Assembly (NCBI GenBank): GCA_049999765.1
Contig: JBNGIQ010009069.1
Coordinates: 1 to 64,000, forward strand
Source of the DNA: Phaeoceros laevis
Taxonomy: Eukaryota; Anthocerotophyta; Anthocerotopsida; Notothyladales
Length of the DNA: 64,000 nt
Reading direction: 5' to 3'
The position numbers and the translations under genes were made by a program. A model generated the notes under the pieces. It saw only the letters and a program-made list of their open reading frames with translations. It was not told where the DNA came from and did no database searches. Positions 1-12,100 of the stretch are shown in pieces. The stretch's first letter is position 1, and every line of letters starts with the position of its first letter.

Positions 1-25
1 CCGCCATCGCTGCCGGCGCTCCCCT

Positions 26-37
26 GCTCTGATACCA
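26..37 (-). other. Primer-binding site (initiator tRNA-Met), second element
   Basis: The minus strand reads TGGTATCAGAGC, the usual copia primer-binding site. It directly follows the end of the 107-bp LTR, so that LTR is a 5' LTR. Confidence 0.8.
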
Positions 38-144
38 TGTAAAAAATGGGGGTTAGGGCAACCGTGCCCTAGCTCACTTTATGTAATGTATTAAAGTAAC
101 ACACTTAGCATAACTCACCCATTAAGGGAGCTTGATTTCTAACA
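38..144 (-). repeat. Short 107-bp LTR
   Basis: On the minus strand the segment starts TGTTAGAAATC and ends in ACA, that is TG...CA, and abuts a primer-binding site. At 107 bp it is far shorter than usual copia LTRs and is in the size range of TRIM/SMART elements. It follows the gag zinc-knuckle region of the older element, so it appears inserted there. The partner LTR is outside the window. Confidence 0.65.
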
Positions 145-149
145 GTAGA

Positions 150-1084
150 GACCATACATACAGCTAGAATGGTGTTGCCCTTACGCTGTACGACATGTGA
201 CTCCGGTGGTGCAGTCCGCCTTGGCTCGTTTGCCTTTTTCTTTTGACATTCAGCTTCCCAATGGCCAGGTATGAGACACCAATTGCAGGGTCCCTTCTTT
301 TTAGCTGCTGGAGCTTGAGATGGGCGCTTTTTGAAACCAGTGTTGTTGTTTGGTGTCCAAGACTGCCTCGGTGGTTGTCTCTTGGGACCCCTGTTAGCAT
401 ACAGTGCCCTGTTTGAAGACTCTCCTCGGGAGGTGCCCCCTGATTCACAGTCCTGGTTGACTCTTCTTCTAGAAGAGCTCCAATCACATCCGCAAGTGTA
501 ACATCAGGTGGCTGCCCTTGCGGTGCATTCTGGGGTGCAGTACGCAAGGCAGAACTCTGGTTGCTTACAAAAGTGCGGTAGCTTGGAGGAAGAGAGAGAA
601 GTAGAGCAACTGCTGCCTGCATCTCCGTGGTCTTCATCCCGCTGGAGGTAAGTTTGGAACGTAGCTGTCGAAACTTCACCACATGTTGTTCAACTGGTTC
701 ATTCTCACGCATCTTACAAGTATAAAATGCTCTTGTAGCTCCAACTAGCGATGAGCCATTGCTTACTTGATAGGTATGTGTGAGAGAATCCCATGCTTCT
801 TTAGTGGTTGTCACATCTTGTGTGTGTGACATCATTGATCCATCCAAGGCGGATTGGATCGCTGCAAGTGCTCTCAGGTCCAGTTTCTCCCAAGCTTCAA
901 TTTGTGCAGCAGTTGCAGTGGCTGCTGCTGGCTTAGGTACATCCCCAGTAACAACTTCCCACAGGCCATTTTCTTTAAGAATTGTTTGGACTCTAAGTGA
1001 CCATATGTCAAACTGTGACCCTGAGAAACGATCTTTCTCTTTGAAATCTATCTTTAGTTGGGTGATAACAAGTGGATTGGCCAT
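150..1084 (-). pseudogene. Copia gag-like polyprotein fragment, frame-shifted
   Basis: From the ATG at 1084 the frame encodes a copia gag capsid-like region (UBN2/DUF4219 type), with motifs such as FSGSQFDIWSLRV near the N-terminus and LPPSYRTFV about two thirds along. A CX2CX4HX4C zinc knuckle (CNWC...H...C) is readable at about 225-270, but in a different frame from the capsid part. The frame must therefore change at roughly 430-475, and the copy is broken. The capsid frame also continues upstream of the ATG as a proline- and Lys/Ala-rich stretch, back to a stop near 1300. The region ends against the 107-bp LTR. Given the break it is a relic, not a host gene. Confidence 0.75.
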
Positions 1085-1394
1085 GTTTTGTAGGACTTGA
1101 TTGGCAAGTGCACGTGCAACTAACTCGGCTTGTTTCTTACGTGCCTCTGCGAGTGCTTTTGCTAGACGTGCCCTCTGGATACGATCAAGTGCTGGTACAG
1201 GATGTGAACTACCTTGTGAAGAAGGAGAGAAGAGGGAAAGTGGGTCTGCTGGATCAGGTGGAGGTGGTGTATTGCCCCTACTTGTACCCTGACCTGTACC
1301 TCAGCCTACGGCTTTTGGTTTGCCTGTGCCTTTGCCACTTCCTTTGCCTTTGCCTCTTTCGCTCCAATTACCACGCCCTTGTGACATGTACTTC

Positions 1395-2044
1395 TCACAG
1401 TGGGAGTTCCACGCCAAGCCCAAGCAGTCTAGATTGCTCGGCGAAGCCTTGATGAGTTGTTTGCACTGCTCTAATCATCCTCATGATAGATGCTTCTTGT
1501 TCAGGTTCTTGCTGCGAGGTATGAACCGGTGCGTCTGAAGTCTGAACTGGCGTACTTGAGATTTGAAACGGCATGGTTGCCGCGCAGGCTGAGGTAAACT
1601 CCTGGATAGAATCTTTCAAAGACGACTGCACCAAATTCTTAATGTGTCCAGCAAGAGATCTAATGTGTGTACTAAGACCCATGATATCGCTGGACAGATT
1701 GACAGATCGCTGGCGAACTTGTTCTGCGTGATTTTCAGCAATGCATCTACACGTGCAGTGTGCGACTTAATGAGGTCGTATACCTCTACTAAGAGCTCAT
1801 CTGTAGGTGTAGGATATGCACTAAAGTCATAGGACTTAGGACGGGCAAGTTCGCGTGCTCTCTGCTTAGAGATTGTGCGTGCGTGTTGAATATTCTGTCT
1901 AACTTGGCTTCTAAGTGAGGCAAGTGGATCTGGTTTCTGGTGTCGCTGGCAGGATTGTGCTACGCGACGCCTATACTGACGTCTGTGATCACTGTGCGTG
2001 TGCGGAGGGTTGAAGTTGCAATGAGTTGCAAAGAACCGGTGCAA
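1395..2044 (-). pseudogene. Leader-region open frames of the copia element
   Basis: Two overlapping minus-strand open frames (2044-1616 and 1682-1395) lie between the primer-binding site and gag. They encode a basic segment rich in Arg and Gln, then a helical Leu-rich segment (IRSLAGHIKNLVQSSLKD), then a Gln/Glu-rich tail; an Arg/Gly/Lys-rich stretch follows in another frame. I recognise no domain. This may be a decayed N-terminal extension of gag or an extra ORF of this element family. It is too broken to assign a product. Confidence 0.35.
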
Positions 2045-2324
2045 GTTCTGTAGATTTATCTCCTCCGGTGCACCGCGACAGCCGAAGAAGTGATCTGTTG
2101 GCGGCTGCGTGCCTCTACCTCACGCTCACGGCATAGCGCGCAATCAGTCGTAGTAGTGGCTGACTACGCTTGCAAGAAAGGCATCGGCCATCGCGCCAAA
2201 CCTGGTGAGTGACACTCGAAGTGCAGAGATTGCCGCGCGGAATTTTTGGTGGCTAAGATTCCTAATGCAGTTCCAGCTCTTGCAAGTTTCGCAGGTGCGC
2301 GGTGGCGACGCATCCTCCATCACC

Positions 2325-2336
2325 GCTCTGATACCA
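2325..2336 (-). other. Primer-binding site (initiator tRNA-Met), first element
   Basis: The minus strand reads TGGTATCAGAGC immediately downstream of the 2337-2600 LTR, marking the 5' end of the element's internal region. Confidence 0.85.
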
Positions 2337-2600
2337 TATAGACTAGGATCGAGGAGGAGGCGAGATCGCACAAGAATGTAGAGAATATAAGAGAGAGAGT
2401 ATATTTACTTAGGCCGTGTGGCCTTTTTATAGGACTGAAACGGTTGTGTCCTGTGAATGTGAAAGGCACGGCGGTTAGGTTTGGGTCGCCGACCCTTGTG
2501 TGTGTCGATATGAATCAGGCGATTCATATCTAAGTAATTATCCAATATGAATGCTGGATATATATAATGAATATATAATTAAATATTATCTATTCTACCA
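2337..2600 (-). repeat. 5' LTR of copia element
   Basis: The segment starts TGGTAGAATAGATAA on the minus strand and ends at the primer-binding site. It contains a TATA-like CTATAAAAAGG at about 2429-2439, consistent with a U3 promoter, and a CT-rich stretch downstream of it as in R/U5. It also holds a 10-bp inverted repeat (gatatgaatc / gattcatatc) at about 2508-2531. The outer boundary is set only by the TGG start; the inner end does not show a clean CA. Confidence 0.6.
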
Positions 2601-3408
2601 TTAAAGTCACTCAGCGCAGCCTGCTTGCTGAAACGATACCATTGCAATGTACGGTAGCATGAGATCCCAATCCAAGGATGCTGAGTCATACATAGCTTGC
2701 GTAGGCCCCTCTTGGTTGGTTGCGGTTAGTTGGGCGTTTAAAGGGTTAAACCGGCTCGTTGTAAAGCCCGTGCTTGCCTCGGGATTATACGCGTAATCCA
2801 CGCTCTTACTTAATTAGAGGGCACCGGGTTGCACATTATGCCTAGCCGGGTTGCACGTTATACCCCGCCGAGTCGCACATTATACGGCAATTGAGGTACC
2901 GAGTGACCGGAATCCACCTGTAGCCGCCACTCCGAGAATACCGACAGGGCCTATCGCCACCTTGCAAGGGCATGGGCGGCAGTGGACGGAACTATCTGGT
3001 CAATGGGTTGCACACGCACCACGCCCTGCGGGCCATGCGCATAAGCACGAGGCCTTTGTGGTGCATCGCATTATTTTGAGTTCGCCATGAAAACAAAGCC
3101 TCGATCGTGTCGTACCTTCTCTCGCATCTACGGCTTTTTTGCATTCGTTTTTTTAGACTCCAACCAGGAATACCCCATTCTAAATGCATTCGAGGTGGTC
3201 TGAAACAAAGATCAGCACGCACTCGTACAATAGTGAGTTGGCTTCGATCGTCATACCTTTATGACCTGCCGGAGACGTCCAATTGCGTTTGAAACAGCAG
3301 CCAAATCAGCACAGACTTTACAGAAGTTCGGCTTGGATTAGCTGACGGTCCGGTTCGAATGATATGTTAAAAGGGTTGGGAGTCCCCACAAACCACTCTG
3401 ACGCATTC
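2601..3408. other. Intergenic, with a short degenerate tandem repeat
   Basis: No gene is supported here. At 2823-2887 three imperfect copies of a 21-22 bp unit (core gttgcacattat) lie side by side. The rest is the probable 3' flank of the adjacent minus-strand PPR gene. Confidence 0.5.
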
Positions 3409-6400
3409 TCAACGACTGCAGAAGTACTCTATTGTTTTTTGATTCAAATCACTATCAAAACAACCTTGCTGGAGGTGTTGTAAGCTCATCTCCCTTAAGA
3501 TGCCATACGTCAATTCCAGTTGCGGGTCCCAACTGTCTCCTACAACAAAAGTGTGAACTGCCTCCTTATGCTCAATCCAGCTCTGGCCAGGCTCCTTCCA
3601 TGCTCCTTCCTTCTGCCTCATCTCCATTACCTCATTTGCAAGGTCCCACAGGCCAGCATCGGAATATATGTTGAACATCAAGACATATGCAGAAGAATGT
3701 TTTGGCTGGAGACGCACGGCACAGTCGAAGGCTTGTTTACCGAGCACTGTCTCGCCATGCTTACGGCATGCGCCAAGCAGACTTGACCAAATTGATAGAT
3801 TGGGCTGCATTGGCATGGTCGACAACAGATGTTCCACTTTGTTGAAGTGCCCTGCACGCCCTAGAAGGTCCACCATACTACTATAATGCTCAACATCCGG
3901 AGTTATATCATAGTCTCTGCTCATTGATTCGAAGTACTCCTTGCCTTTGTCCACTAAGCCAGCGTGGCAGCATGCAGCTAGTAGCGAAAGAAATGTCACT
4001 CCATCAGGCTTAGTATCCGCCAACTGCATTTCCTCAAAGAAGTGGAGGCTTGCTGCAACATTTCCTTCTCGGGCATAACCTGCTATAAGTGCCGTCCATG
4101 CCATCACGTCAGGTTGGGGAAGAGCATCAAACACAATTTGCGCATCCATCATGCTTGCACATCTCCCATACGCATGAATAAGTGTGTTCGCCAGAAGTGG
4201 ACTAAAATTGACGTTGCTGGAGGCAACAGCATGGTGAACCTGCCTACAAATATCCAAGCTTCCTGTCTTGCTGCATACTTGCAAGATGCACACATGTGTG
4301 ACATCATCTGGCTGTACGCCATCCACTTGCATTTCCCTATACAGATGCAAAGCCTGTTCCCCTTGGCCCTGTTGAGCATGTGCTGCAAGCATTGTTGTCC
4401 AGGTTACCAGATTTCTGCTTGACAACCCATCAAAGACCTTCAGCGCATCGGAAAGGCTCCCACACTTTTGGTACGAATTGATGAGAGTGCTAACAATATA
4501 GGGATCTGAATTGCAGCCCTTCTGCCAGGCATCCACATGTATTGTCCTTATCATTTCCAACAATTTCCCTTGAGACAAGCATCCACCTCGCACAATCTTG
4601 TCTTCTTTCTCTGCAAGCGCACCACACGATAGGAGCACTCTCTGGGATGTACGGACGTCAGGACTCATGCCAGCATTTTGCATGTGTCTGTACAGCTGCA
4701 AAGCCTTGTCAACATGGCCAAGCTCCACATAACCTATCACCATTGAAGTCCGATGCACTAGACTTTGCTGACACAATCCATTGAATACATCTTGGGCATC
4801 GAGAATGCTCGCACACTTCCCGTACATGCTGATGAGGGTACTACCGACAAAACCGTTCGAATCATTAACAGCAATCTGGGAATCCGCATGTATGGGCTTT
4901 CCTTTCTCAGGAATCTTGTTCGTCACCACCAGGCCATCGACGCCAAAATCTACTCCCCACTGTGCAACAGAGGCACACGCCTGGAGTGCAATCACAAAGG
5001 TACGCTCAGTAGGGCACAGCCCCTCTTCCCCCATTTCTTTATACAGTATCAAAGCTTTCTCTGCTTGGCCAACCTGAACATAGGCTGCAAGCATCGCATT
5101 CCATGATACAACATTGGGCTCATGCAATCCATCAAACACCAGCTCTGCATCAACAATGCTCCCACACTTTCCATACATAGCAACAAGGATGCTGCCAAGG
5201 AATATATCTAACTTGTCATCTCTCCTTTCGGTAATAGCATGTATGGCCTTGCCCGTTCCCAGGGCCTTGACTTTAATGGGTACCCCATCCAAAAAGACAC
5301 CCTCATCCTTCTTTGCAAGCATGCAACATGCTTGCAGCACACTCACAAAGGTGCGAAGATCTGGACTCACTTCATGCTCTAACATTTGTTCGTACAGCTG
5401 TACTGCATTCTCTGCTTGGGCTTGCTTTGCATATGCCATGAGCATAGCATTCCATGACACAACATCACGCTGGCATAACCCATCAAACACATTTTGAGCA
5501 TCCAAAGTGCTCCCACACTTGCCATACATACTGATAAGGGAGTTACCAACAAAGACATCTGAGTTACAGTTCTTTGTCCACGTGTTAGCATGTACTACCT
5601 TCCCCTTGCTCAAAGCGTCTAGTTTGGAGGACTGCCCACTGACACAATCATCCTTGTCCTGCTCTGCGAGCATGCCACATGCTTGAAGCACTGTCACAAA
5701 AGTCCGTTCATTTGGACTAATGCCCCTCTCCTGCATTTCTTCAAAGAGCTGCAAAGCATGCCCCCCTTGTCCCAGCCTAACCTGTGCTGCAAGCATCGAA
5801 TTCCATGACACCACACCCAAATGTGGTAACTGATTAAACACCTCTTTTGCATCCACAATGCTCCCACACTTTCCATACATAGTTATGAGACTGCTGCCAA
5901 CGAAGACATGCGATTCAAAACCCTTCCTCCAAGCAGCAGCATGTAGTGCCTTCCCCACGTCCAAGTACCTTGTTTTGGTGACTTGGGAATAGACCGGCAA
6001 AGATTCATTTTCTGCCAGCATACCACAGGCTTGGAGCATAATAAAAAACGTGCGAAAATTGGGAATGAGCCCAGTTTTCCACATTTGTTCATACAGGTCA
6101 AAAGCCTTTTCGGCTTGTCCCCTGTGAGCATATGCTGCAAGCATTGCATTGTACACAACCACATTGCGCTTGGGCAACTCCTCAAACACATTCTGTGCAT
6201 CAATAATGCACCCACACTTTCCATACATGCTAATGAGGGTGCTGGAGACAAAAGCATCGGACTCATACCCTTTCCTCCAAGCGCTAACATGTAGTGCCTT
6301 ACCCTTCATCAGGGTCTTTTGTTTGACACAGACCCCATCTAGGAAACTACCTCTCTCGTCCTCTGCAAGCATGCCACACGCCTGAATAGCACTAACAAAA

Positions 6401-7970
6401 GTCCGATTATTTGGACTGATGCATGCCTCCAACATCTGTCTGTAGAGCTCCAAAACCTTCTCGGCATGACCCTGCTGGGCATATGCTGAAAGCATCGCCG
6501 TCCATGACACCACAGTCTTTTTATACAAACCATCAAACACGTTTTGTGCATCCACAATACTCCCACATTTACCATACATACTAACAAGGGTACTACCAAC
6601 AAAAACATCTACGTCATAACCTCGTCTGTGAGCATCATCATGTATCTCCTTCCCCTTTTTCAGAGATTCGAGTTTTGTAGAACTCCCAGCATCATATTCC
6701 TTCTCCGCAAGGATGCCACAGGCTTGGATGAGACTTACAAATGTTCGATCATTTGGACTGAGGCTCTCCTCCACCATTTGTCCATACAACTCCAAAGCAC
6801 TCTCTGCTTGACCCTGCTGGACGTATCCTGCAACCATCAAGTTCCATGAAACAACATCCCGCTTGGCCAGCACATTAAACACATTATACGCGTCCACAAT
6901 GCTCTCGCACTTCGCATACATGTCAATCAGGCCCCTAACCACGGACAAATTAGACTCGCACCTGTATTTCACAGCTTCAGCATGAATCTGCTTAGCCAAT
7001 TCCAGGTCCGACAGGCTGCCACAGGCTCTTAGTAGGCTGGTGAAGGTGTACTTGTTCGGCACCAAACGTTCATCTTGCATACACCGATACATCTGTAGGG
7101 CCTTCCTAGATTTTCCAGCCATGGTGTACCCAAAAATCACGGCTGTCCAGGAGAAAGCAGTTCGACATGACAATTTTTCAAAAACCTGGAGGGCACCTTC
7201 AAGGTCACCACAGTGCACTAACGTGCTCACCATGTATTCACCGAGAAACCTGGTGGTGTCCAGTCCATGTTTTACCAATTGAACATGCACCTGTTTAGCC
7301 TCAGGCAACGCCTTCCTCTTGGCGCAGACCTTCAAGATACAGCCATACATTGTCGACAGTGGCAAAGTTCCCTGCTTGTCCACTCGCAACAAGACATCCA
7401 GTGCCTTCTCCAGCTTTCCCTCATCACAAAAAATTCGGAATCTATCAATTAGCGTAGGGAGACGGCCACCAGACCACTGTCCAGCCCCCGTATTAAACTG
7501 TCCCTGAGTATCCAAAGTGGAAACGCGCGAAACCACCCACCTAGGCTTGTGAGGATCTGTTGACCACCCAGGCTCCCTTACTCTATTGTGCGTCAATTCA
7601 GACTCCGAGGGGGCCCTCTGCAGGCAAAGTACAGTCTGGCTCAGGATTCAACTTAACGCAACAGCAAACTTACACCAGCCTCCCAAGCCATCCGAAGGCG
7701 TTGGAACTGTGGATAAGAAAGTCCTGCCTGTTCCAGAGTATAGTCCAACCATCCCGCGAGGCTTGGGGCAAAATCCTCCCGGAGCTGCTTTTCTCTGTCC
7801 TGGGAACTGCCCAAGTACTTGAAATCCATCCTCCTACTTCTTGAGGAAGTGGAAGCAGCTGCACTGAAACTGCATCTCCAGCTCGGAACACAATTGACCC
7901 ACATACAAATCTCCCATCCCGCCATATACGGGTTGGGAAGAGCACGATAGAATCTGGCACGCACAGCCAT
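3409..7970 (-). CDS. Giant PLS-type pentatricopeptide repeat protein (E class, no DYW)
   Basis: Two exons are inferred: 7970-7674 and 7617-3409, with a 56-bp intron (GTAAGT...TGCAG) in phase 0, giving about 1501 aa. The long frame alone has no usable ATG near its N-terminus. The added exon supplies one, plus an Arg/Ala/Ser-rich start (MAVRARFYRALP) typical of organelle transit peptides. The body is about eleven P-L-S triplets; typical S motifs read STLISMYGKCGSIVDAQNVF. About seven L motifs carry an extra acidic loop of about 13-17 residues between QACGMLAE and the KGK..HA helix. An E/E+ region follows the last repeats (VDLLGRAGHF, then EPGQSWIEH), and the protein ends without DYW. The family binds organellar RNA, usually for C-to-U editing. 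Without DYW it would need a deaminase partner in trans. It is divergent from a paralogue at 9124. Confidence 0.9.
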
Positions 7971-9123
7971 GGTGCCGTAAGTTTTGTCACCAATTTTGCA
8001 GCAAAATTGGCGCTCACCCCCACGTCATCGCCTGGGTCATCATAATCTGCCATCCCCAGTGGTGAGAGTTCTACAATGGCGGACGACTGAAATGAAGCAG
8101 GTAGCTGATGGCAGGACCCCTGCCCAAAAGGAACGACGCCATCTCGTCCTTCAAAGAAAGAGGAAGCTCAGCAGGAAGGACATGTTTTGTCTCCTGTCGA
8201 CCTGGCAGGCCATTGCAACGAGTGGAACGGCCTCGCAGCATCCTCCGCGTGAAGACCTCTAGAGTGCACTTTGTAACCTAATTTTGGTCCAAAATTTGAG
8301 GCAGCTCCAACGCCTGTGCCCAGGGAGACCGTCAGTTCTGTGCACTGTGGCCTCAGCTCGACGAAGCACAAGATCCAATTATCAATATTGTTGGGCTCAC
8401 CATCACATCGAATTGCAGTCTAGTTGCTCTCAGCTCCTTGTCCAGCGTGTCCCGCCAAACACTAAAATATACCATTAATATTACGCCCAATTTTGTCTTC
8501 TGGTCGCCGTCGAGGCGCAACAGGCTGTTCCTTCGAGACTATGCCAAAAATGCGCTTCGTCCAAGGAGTCTATGGTGTCGCGGTAGACAGGAGTGTCTCC
8601 GTACAAAGCGAGGCTGCCAAGAGCACTTATTAAGCCTGTGGTGCCAGCCTTCAGGCCCGCAGCTGGGTGTAGGCCAAGACCCAGGCGGATTCCTTCTTCC
8701 CACGGCGGACATAGTTGTCGACCACGTAGAAGGTACGGCCGCGTTGCCGTCCACCCCGTGCTCTCCCTAGCTACAGCTGCAAAGGGACAGCTCAGGATAT
8801 TCGCCACCACCTCACGGCTGCCCTTAACGTGTCCTTTTGTAACCAAGATATGTTTGGGCGGGCACAGGCATAAGCAACTTCATCTCCTGCCAGCGCCTTC
8901 AACTGGCCCCAGGAATACCGGAATGCGGGACCTCTGCAGCTCGAATCCCTGGGCACGTCTTTCGTGCACAACAAGGGTGTGCGAGATGTGTTCGGGAAGA
9001 GGAACTGTACAAGGAGGAACATCACCCATTCTTCGCTATCTTCGGACGTAGTTCAAGTGCCATCATGTGCTGTCCATTTGTTAGCTGCCGCCCAGTACTC
9101 CAGGCGCAAATAGCTATGCACCC
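7971..9123. promoter_or_regulatory. Shared upstream region of two divergent PPR genes
   Basis: This 1.15-kb interval separates the ATG codons of the two head-to-head giant PPR genes. Short open frames exist on both strands but none resembles a known protein. It must contain both promoters and 5' UTRs. No clear core promoter motif could be assigned. Confidence 0.4.
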
Positions 9124-12100
9124 ATGGTGGGGATGCCATTTTGTTCATGCTTCACAATTCCAAACCAGAGGAGCTTCACCGGTTTTGCTCTTCCACTTGC
9201 TACCAGGAGTAGGAAACTTCTCCACCCAAATTCTTCTGCCAAGCAGAATCAGCTGTGGCAGAATTTGGACTCAAATGCCTCCGACAGGTGGAGCGACAGG
9301 CGGGGCAAGACAAAAACCTTCCCCTGCGCACTTGGAGCACCTGCAATGCGGGGTATCTGGTCAAACTCATCGCTTCCAGGTACAGTGTGGTGCATCTTGC
9401 AGAGAAAACATTGGCGCCCGGGCTCTAGGCAGAAAACATCAAGAAGGCACTTCTATCGAAATCGACGTCTGTGGGTAGATTTTCACCTTGATACAGTTGT
9501 TACCCGAAAACAGAGTGTATTGGGGGCCATGCCAGCCTCTGCTGGGCCAAGTGAGAAAATTCAAAGTTTGTGTGCAATGGGACAGCTGGACAAAGCGCTG
9601 GATACTCTGTCCAGCATGGATCAACGTGCCGCTGTCCCTTCCCTGCACATGTACAGGTCTCTCTTAACAGAATGCTCCAAAAGGAAGGCACTGGCTCAGG
9701 CCATGCGAGTCTATGCACATCTGACCAAGCATGGGTTGGATAATACCAGCATTCTGGGTGAGGCAGTTGTGTGCACGTTCGTGAAGTGTGGTAGTCTGAA
9801 GGATGCCCTCCAGGTGTTTCGCAAATTACCATTCCGTTCTGTTGTTTCCTGGAACGCTATGATTTCTGGGTACACCTCTGCGGGACAAGGTCAGGAGGCC
9901 CTGAGGTTGTATCGGCATATGCGAGAGGAAGGTTTGGAGCCAGACACATATACCTTTGTCATCCTGATCAAAGCCTGTGGTACTATAGCGGACCTAAAAA
10001 GTATTCATGCTGAAGCTGCAAAATACAGATACGAATATGATTTGTTTGTTGGCACTTGCCTGGTCAACTCATATGCTAAGCGTGGGAGAATTGTGGATGC
10101 GCAAAACGTGTTTGACAGATTGCCCCAGCGGAACTCAGTATCATGGAATGCAATGCTCACAGCACATATCCAGCTTGGCCAAGCGTGGAAGGCCTTGCAG
10201 CTGTATGAAGGCATGTTGGAGGAAGGCATAAGTCAGGATGATAGAACCATTGTGAAGGCGCTTCAAGCATGTTCCATTCTCTCAGAGAACGAAGAATGCA
10301 CTAGGGCAGAGGGGAAATCCCTCAAAGTAAAATCGCTCAAAATAGGCAAGGTAATACACAGTGAAGCTTGGCAGAGGGACTGCAGCGGGGATTTGTTTGT
10401 TGGGAGCAGCCTGGTTGGCATGTATGGTAAATGCGGGAGCATTGTGGATGCACAGGTGGTCTTCGATGAATTGTACCAACAAGATTTGGTGACATGGAAT
10501 TCCATGCTTACTGCATATGTGCAGCAAGGAGAAGCTGAGAAGGCTTTGCAGTTATATGGACGAATGGTGGAGCAAAACGTGAGCTCAAATGATCGTACCT
10601 TTGTGAGTGCACTACAAGCATGCGCAGTGCTTGCAGAGAAATACGACACTGTGGGGGATGACGGATGTGCAAAATTAAAGTTTCTGGAAAAAGGCAAGGC
10701 GCTACATGTTGAGGCCCGACGAAAGGGGTATGAAGGAGATATCTATGTTGGTAATAGCCTTGTCAGCATGTATGCGAAGTGTGGGAACATTGCGGATGCA
10801 CAGTATGTGTTTGATGAGTTGTTAGTACGGGATGACGTGTCATGGAACACGCTGCTTGCAGCATATGCTCAGCAGGGTAATGGAGAGCTGACATTGGACA
10901 TTTATGAACAAATGCAGCTTGAGGATGTGAGTCCCAATGATAGAACCTTTGTGAGTGTCCTCCAAGGCTGTGGCATGCTTGCAGACGAAGAAGACCTTGT
11001 GGATGAGATGGCTACAAAATGGAAATCTTTGGAAAGGGGAAAGGCATTACATGCTGATGCTAAGAGGAGGGGATATGATTCAGATGCCTTTGTCTCTAGT
11101 AGCCTTATTAGTATGTATGGTAAGTGTGGGAGCATTGTCGATGCACAAAATGCATTTGATGGGCTCTCCAAGCGTGATGTGGTGTCATGGACTGTACTGC
11201 TAGCAGGATATGTCCAGCAGGGCCTGGCAGACAAGGTATTGCAGCTATACGAGCAAATGCAAGAAGAAGGCATGAGTCCAAATGATCGTACCCTGGTGAA
11301 CACACTCCAATCTTGTGGCATTCTTGCAGATGGGGAAGAAGGTGCTATTGTAGATGGGCAAGTCACCAAGCTTCAGTCTCTAGGAAGGGCAAAGACAATA
11401 CATGCTGAAGTTTGGAGAAAAGGGCACCACTCAGATGTTTTTGTCGGTAGCACCCTCATTAGCATGTATTCGAAGTGTGGAAGCATAGTGGACACACAGC
11501 ATGTATTTAATGGGTTATCCCAGCGGGATGTAGTGGCATGGAGTGCAATGGTAGCGGCATTTGTCCAGCAGGGTCAAGCAGAGAATGCTTTAGAGATCTA
11601 TGCACAAATGCAAGAGGAAAATGTGAGTCCAAATATTTGGACTTTTGCGAGTGTCATGCATGCGTGTGGCATGCTTGCAGAGAAGGAAGAAGATGGAGTT
11701 GTGGATGGCACATCATCCAGATTGGAATCGTTGAAAAAAAGCAAGGTGGTACATGCTAAGGCACATAGGAAGGGCTGTGATCAAGATGTTTTCATTGGCA
11801 GCACCCTCATCAGAATGTACGGAAAGTGTGGGAGCATGTTGGATTCACAGATTGTGTTTGATGGCTTGAATTGCAGGGACGTAGGGTTATGGAATGCGAT
11901 GCTTGCAGCATATGACCAGCAGGACCAAGCAGAGAAGGCTTTGGATCTCTATGAACAGATGTGGGAGGAAGGTGTCACTCCAGATGCTGGGACGTTTGTT
12001 ACTGCACTCCAGGCATGTGGCAGTCTTGCAGATAAGGATATGGATGGCCATCTAGCGAAAGTGCAATCTCTGGGAAAAGGGAAGGCTATTCATGCTGTCA

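Larger units (their letters stand above)
1..2600 (-). mobile_element. Degenerate Ty1/copia LTR retrotransposon DNA, nested
   Basis: Minus-strand order is LTR (2600-2337), primer-binding site (2336-2325), a leader open frame, a gag-like region (to about 150), then a second short LTR (144-38) with its own primer-binding site (37-26). Both primer-binding sites match the 3' end of initiator tRNA-Met, which is standard for plant copia elements. No protease, integrase, reverse transcriptase or RNase H is seen, because the first element is interrupted after gag. Stops and a frame change in gag show it is not autonomous. The interior of the second element lies outside the window. Confidence 0.8.

Noticed and set aside
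2851-3292. Small plus-strand frames upstream of the first PPR gene's 3' end
   Set aside because: They have no domain, no splice structure and overlap the expected 3' flank of the PPR gene and a degenerate repeat.
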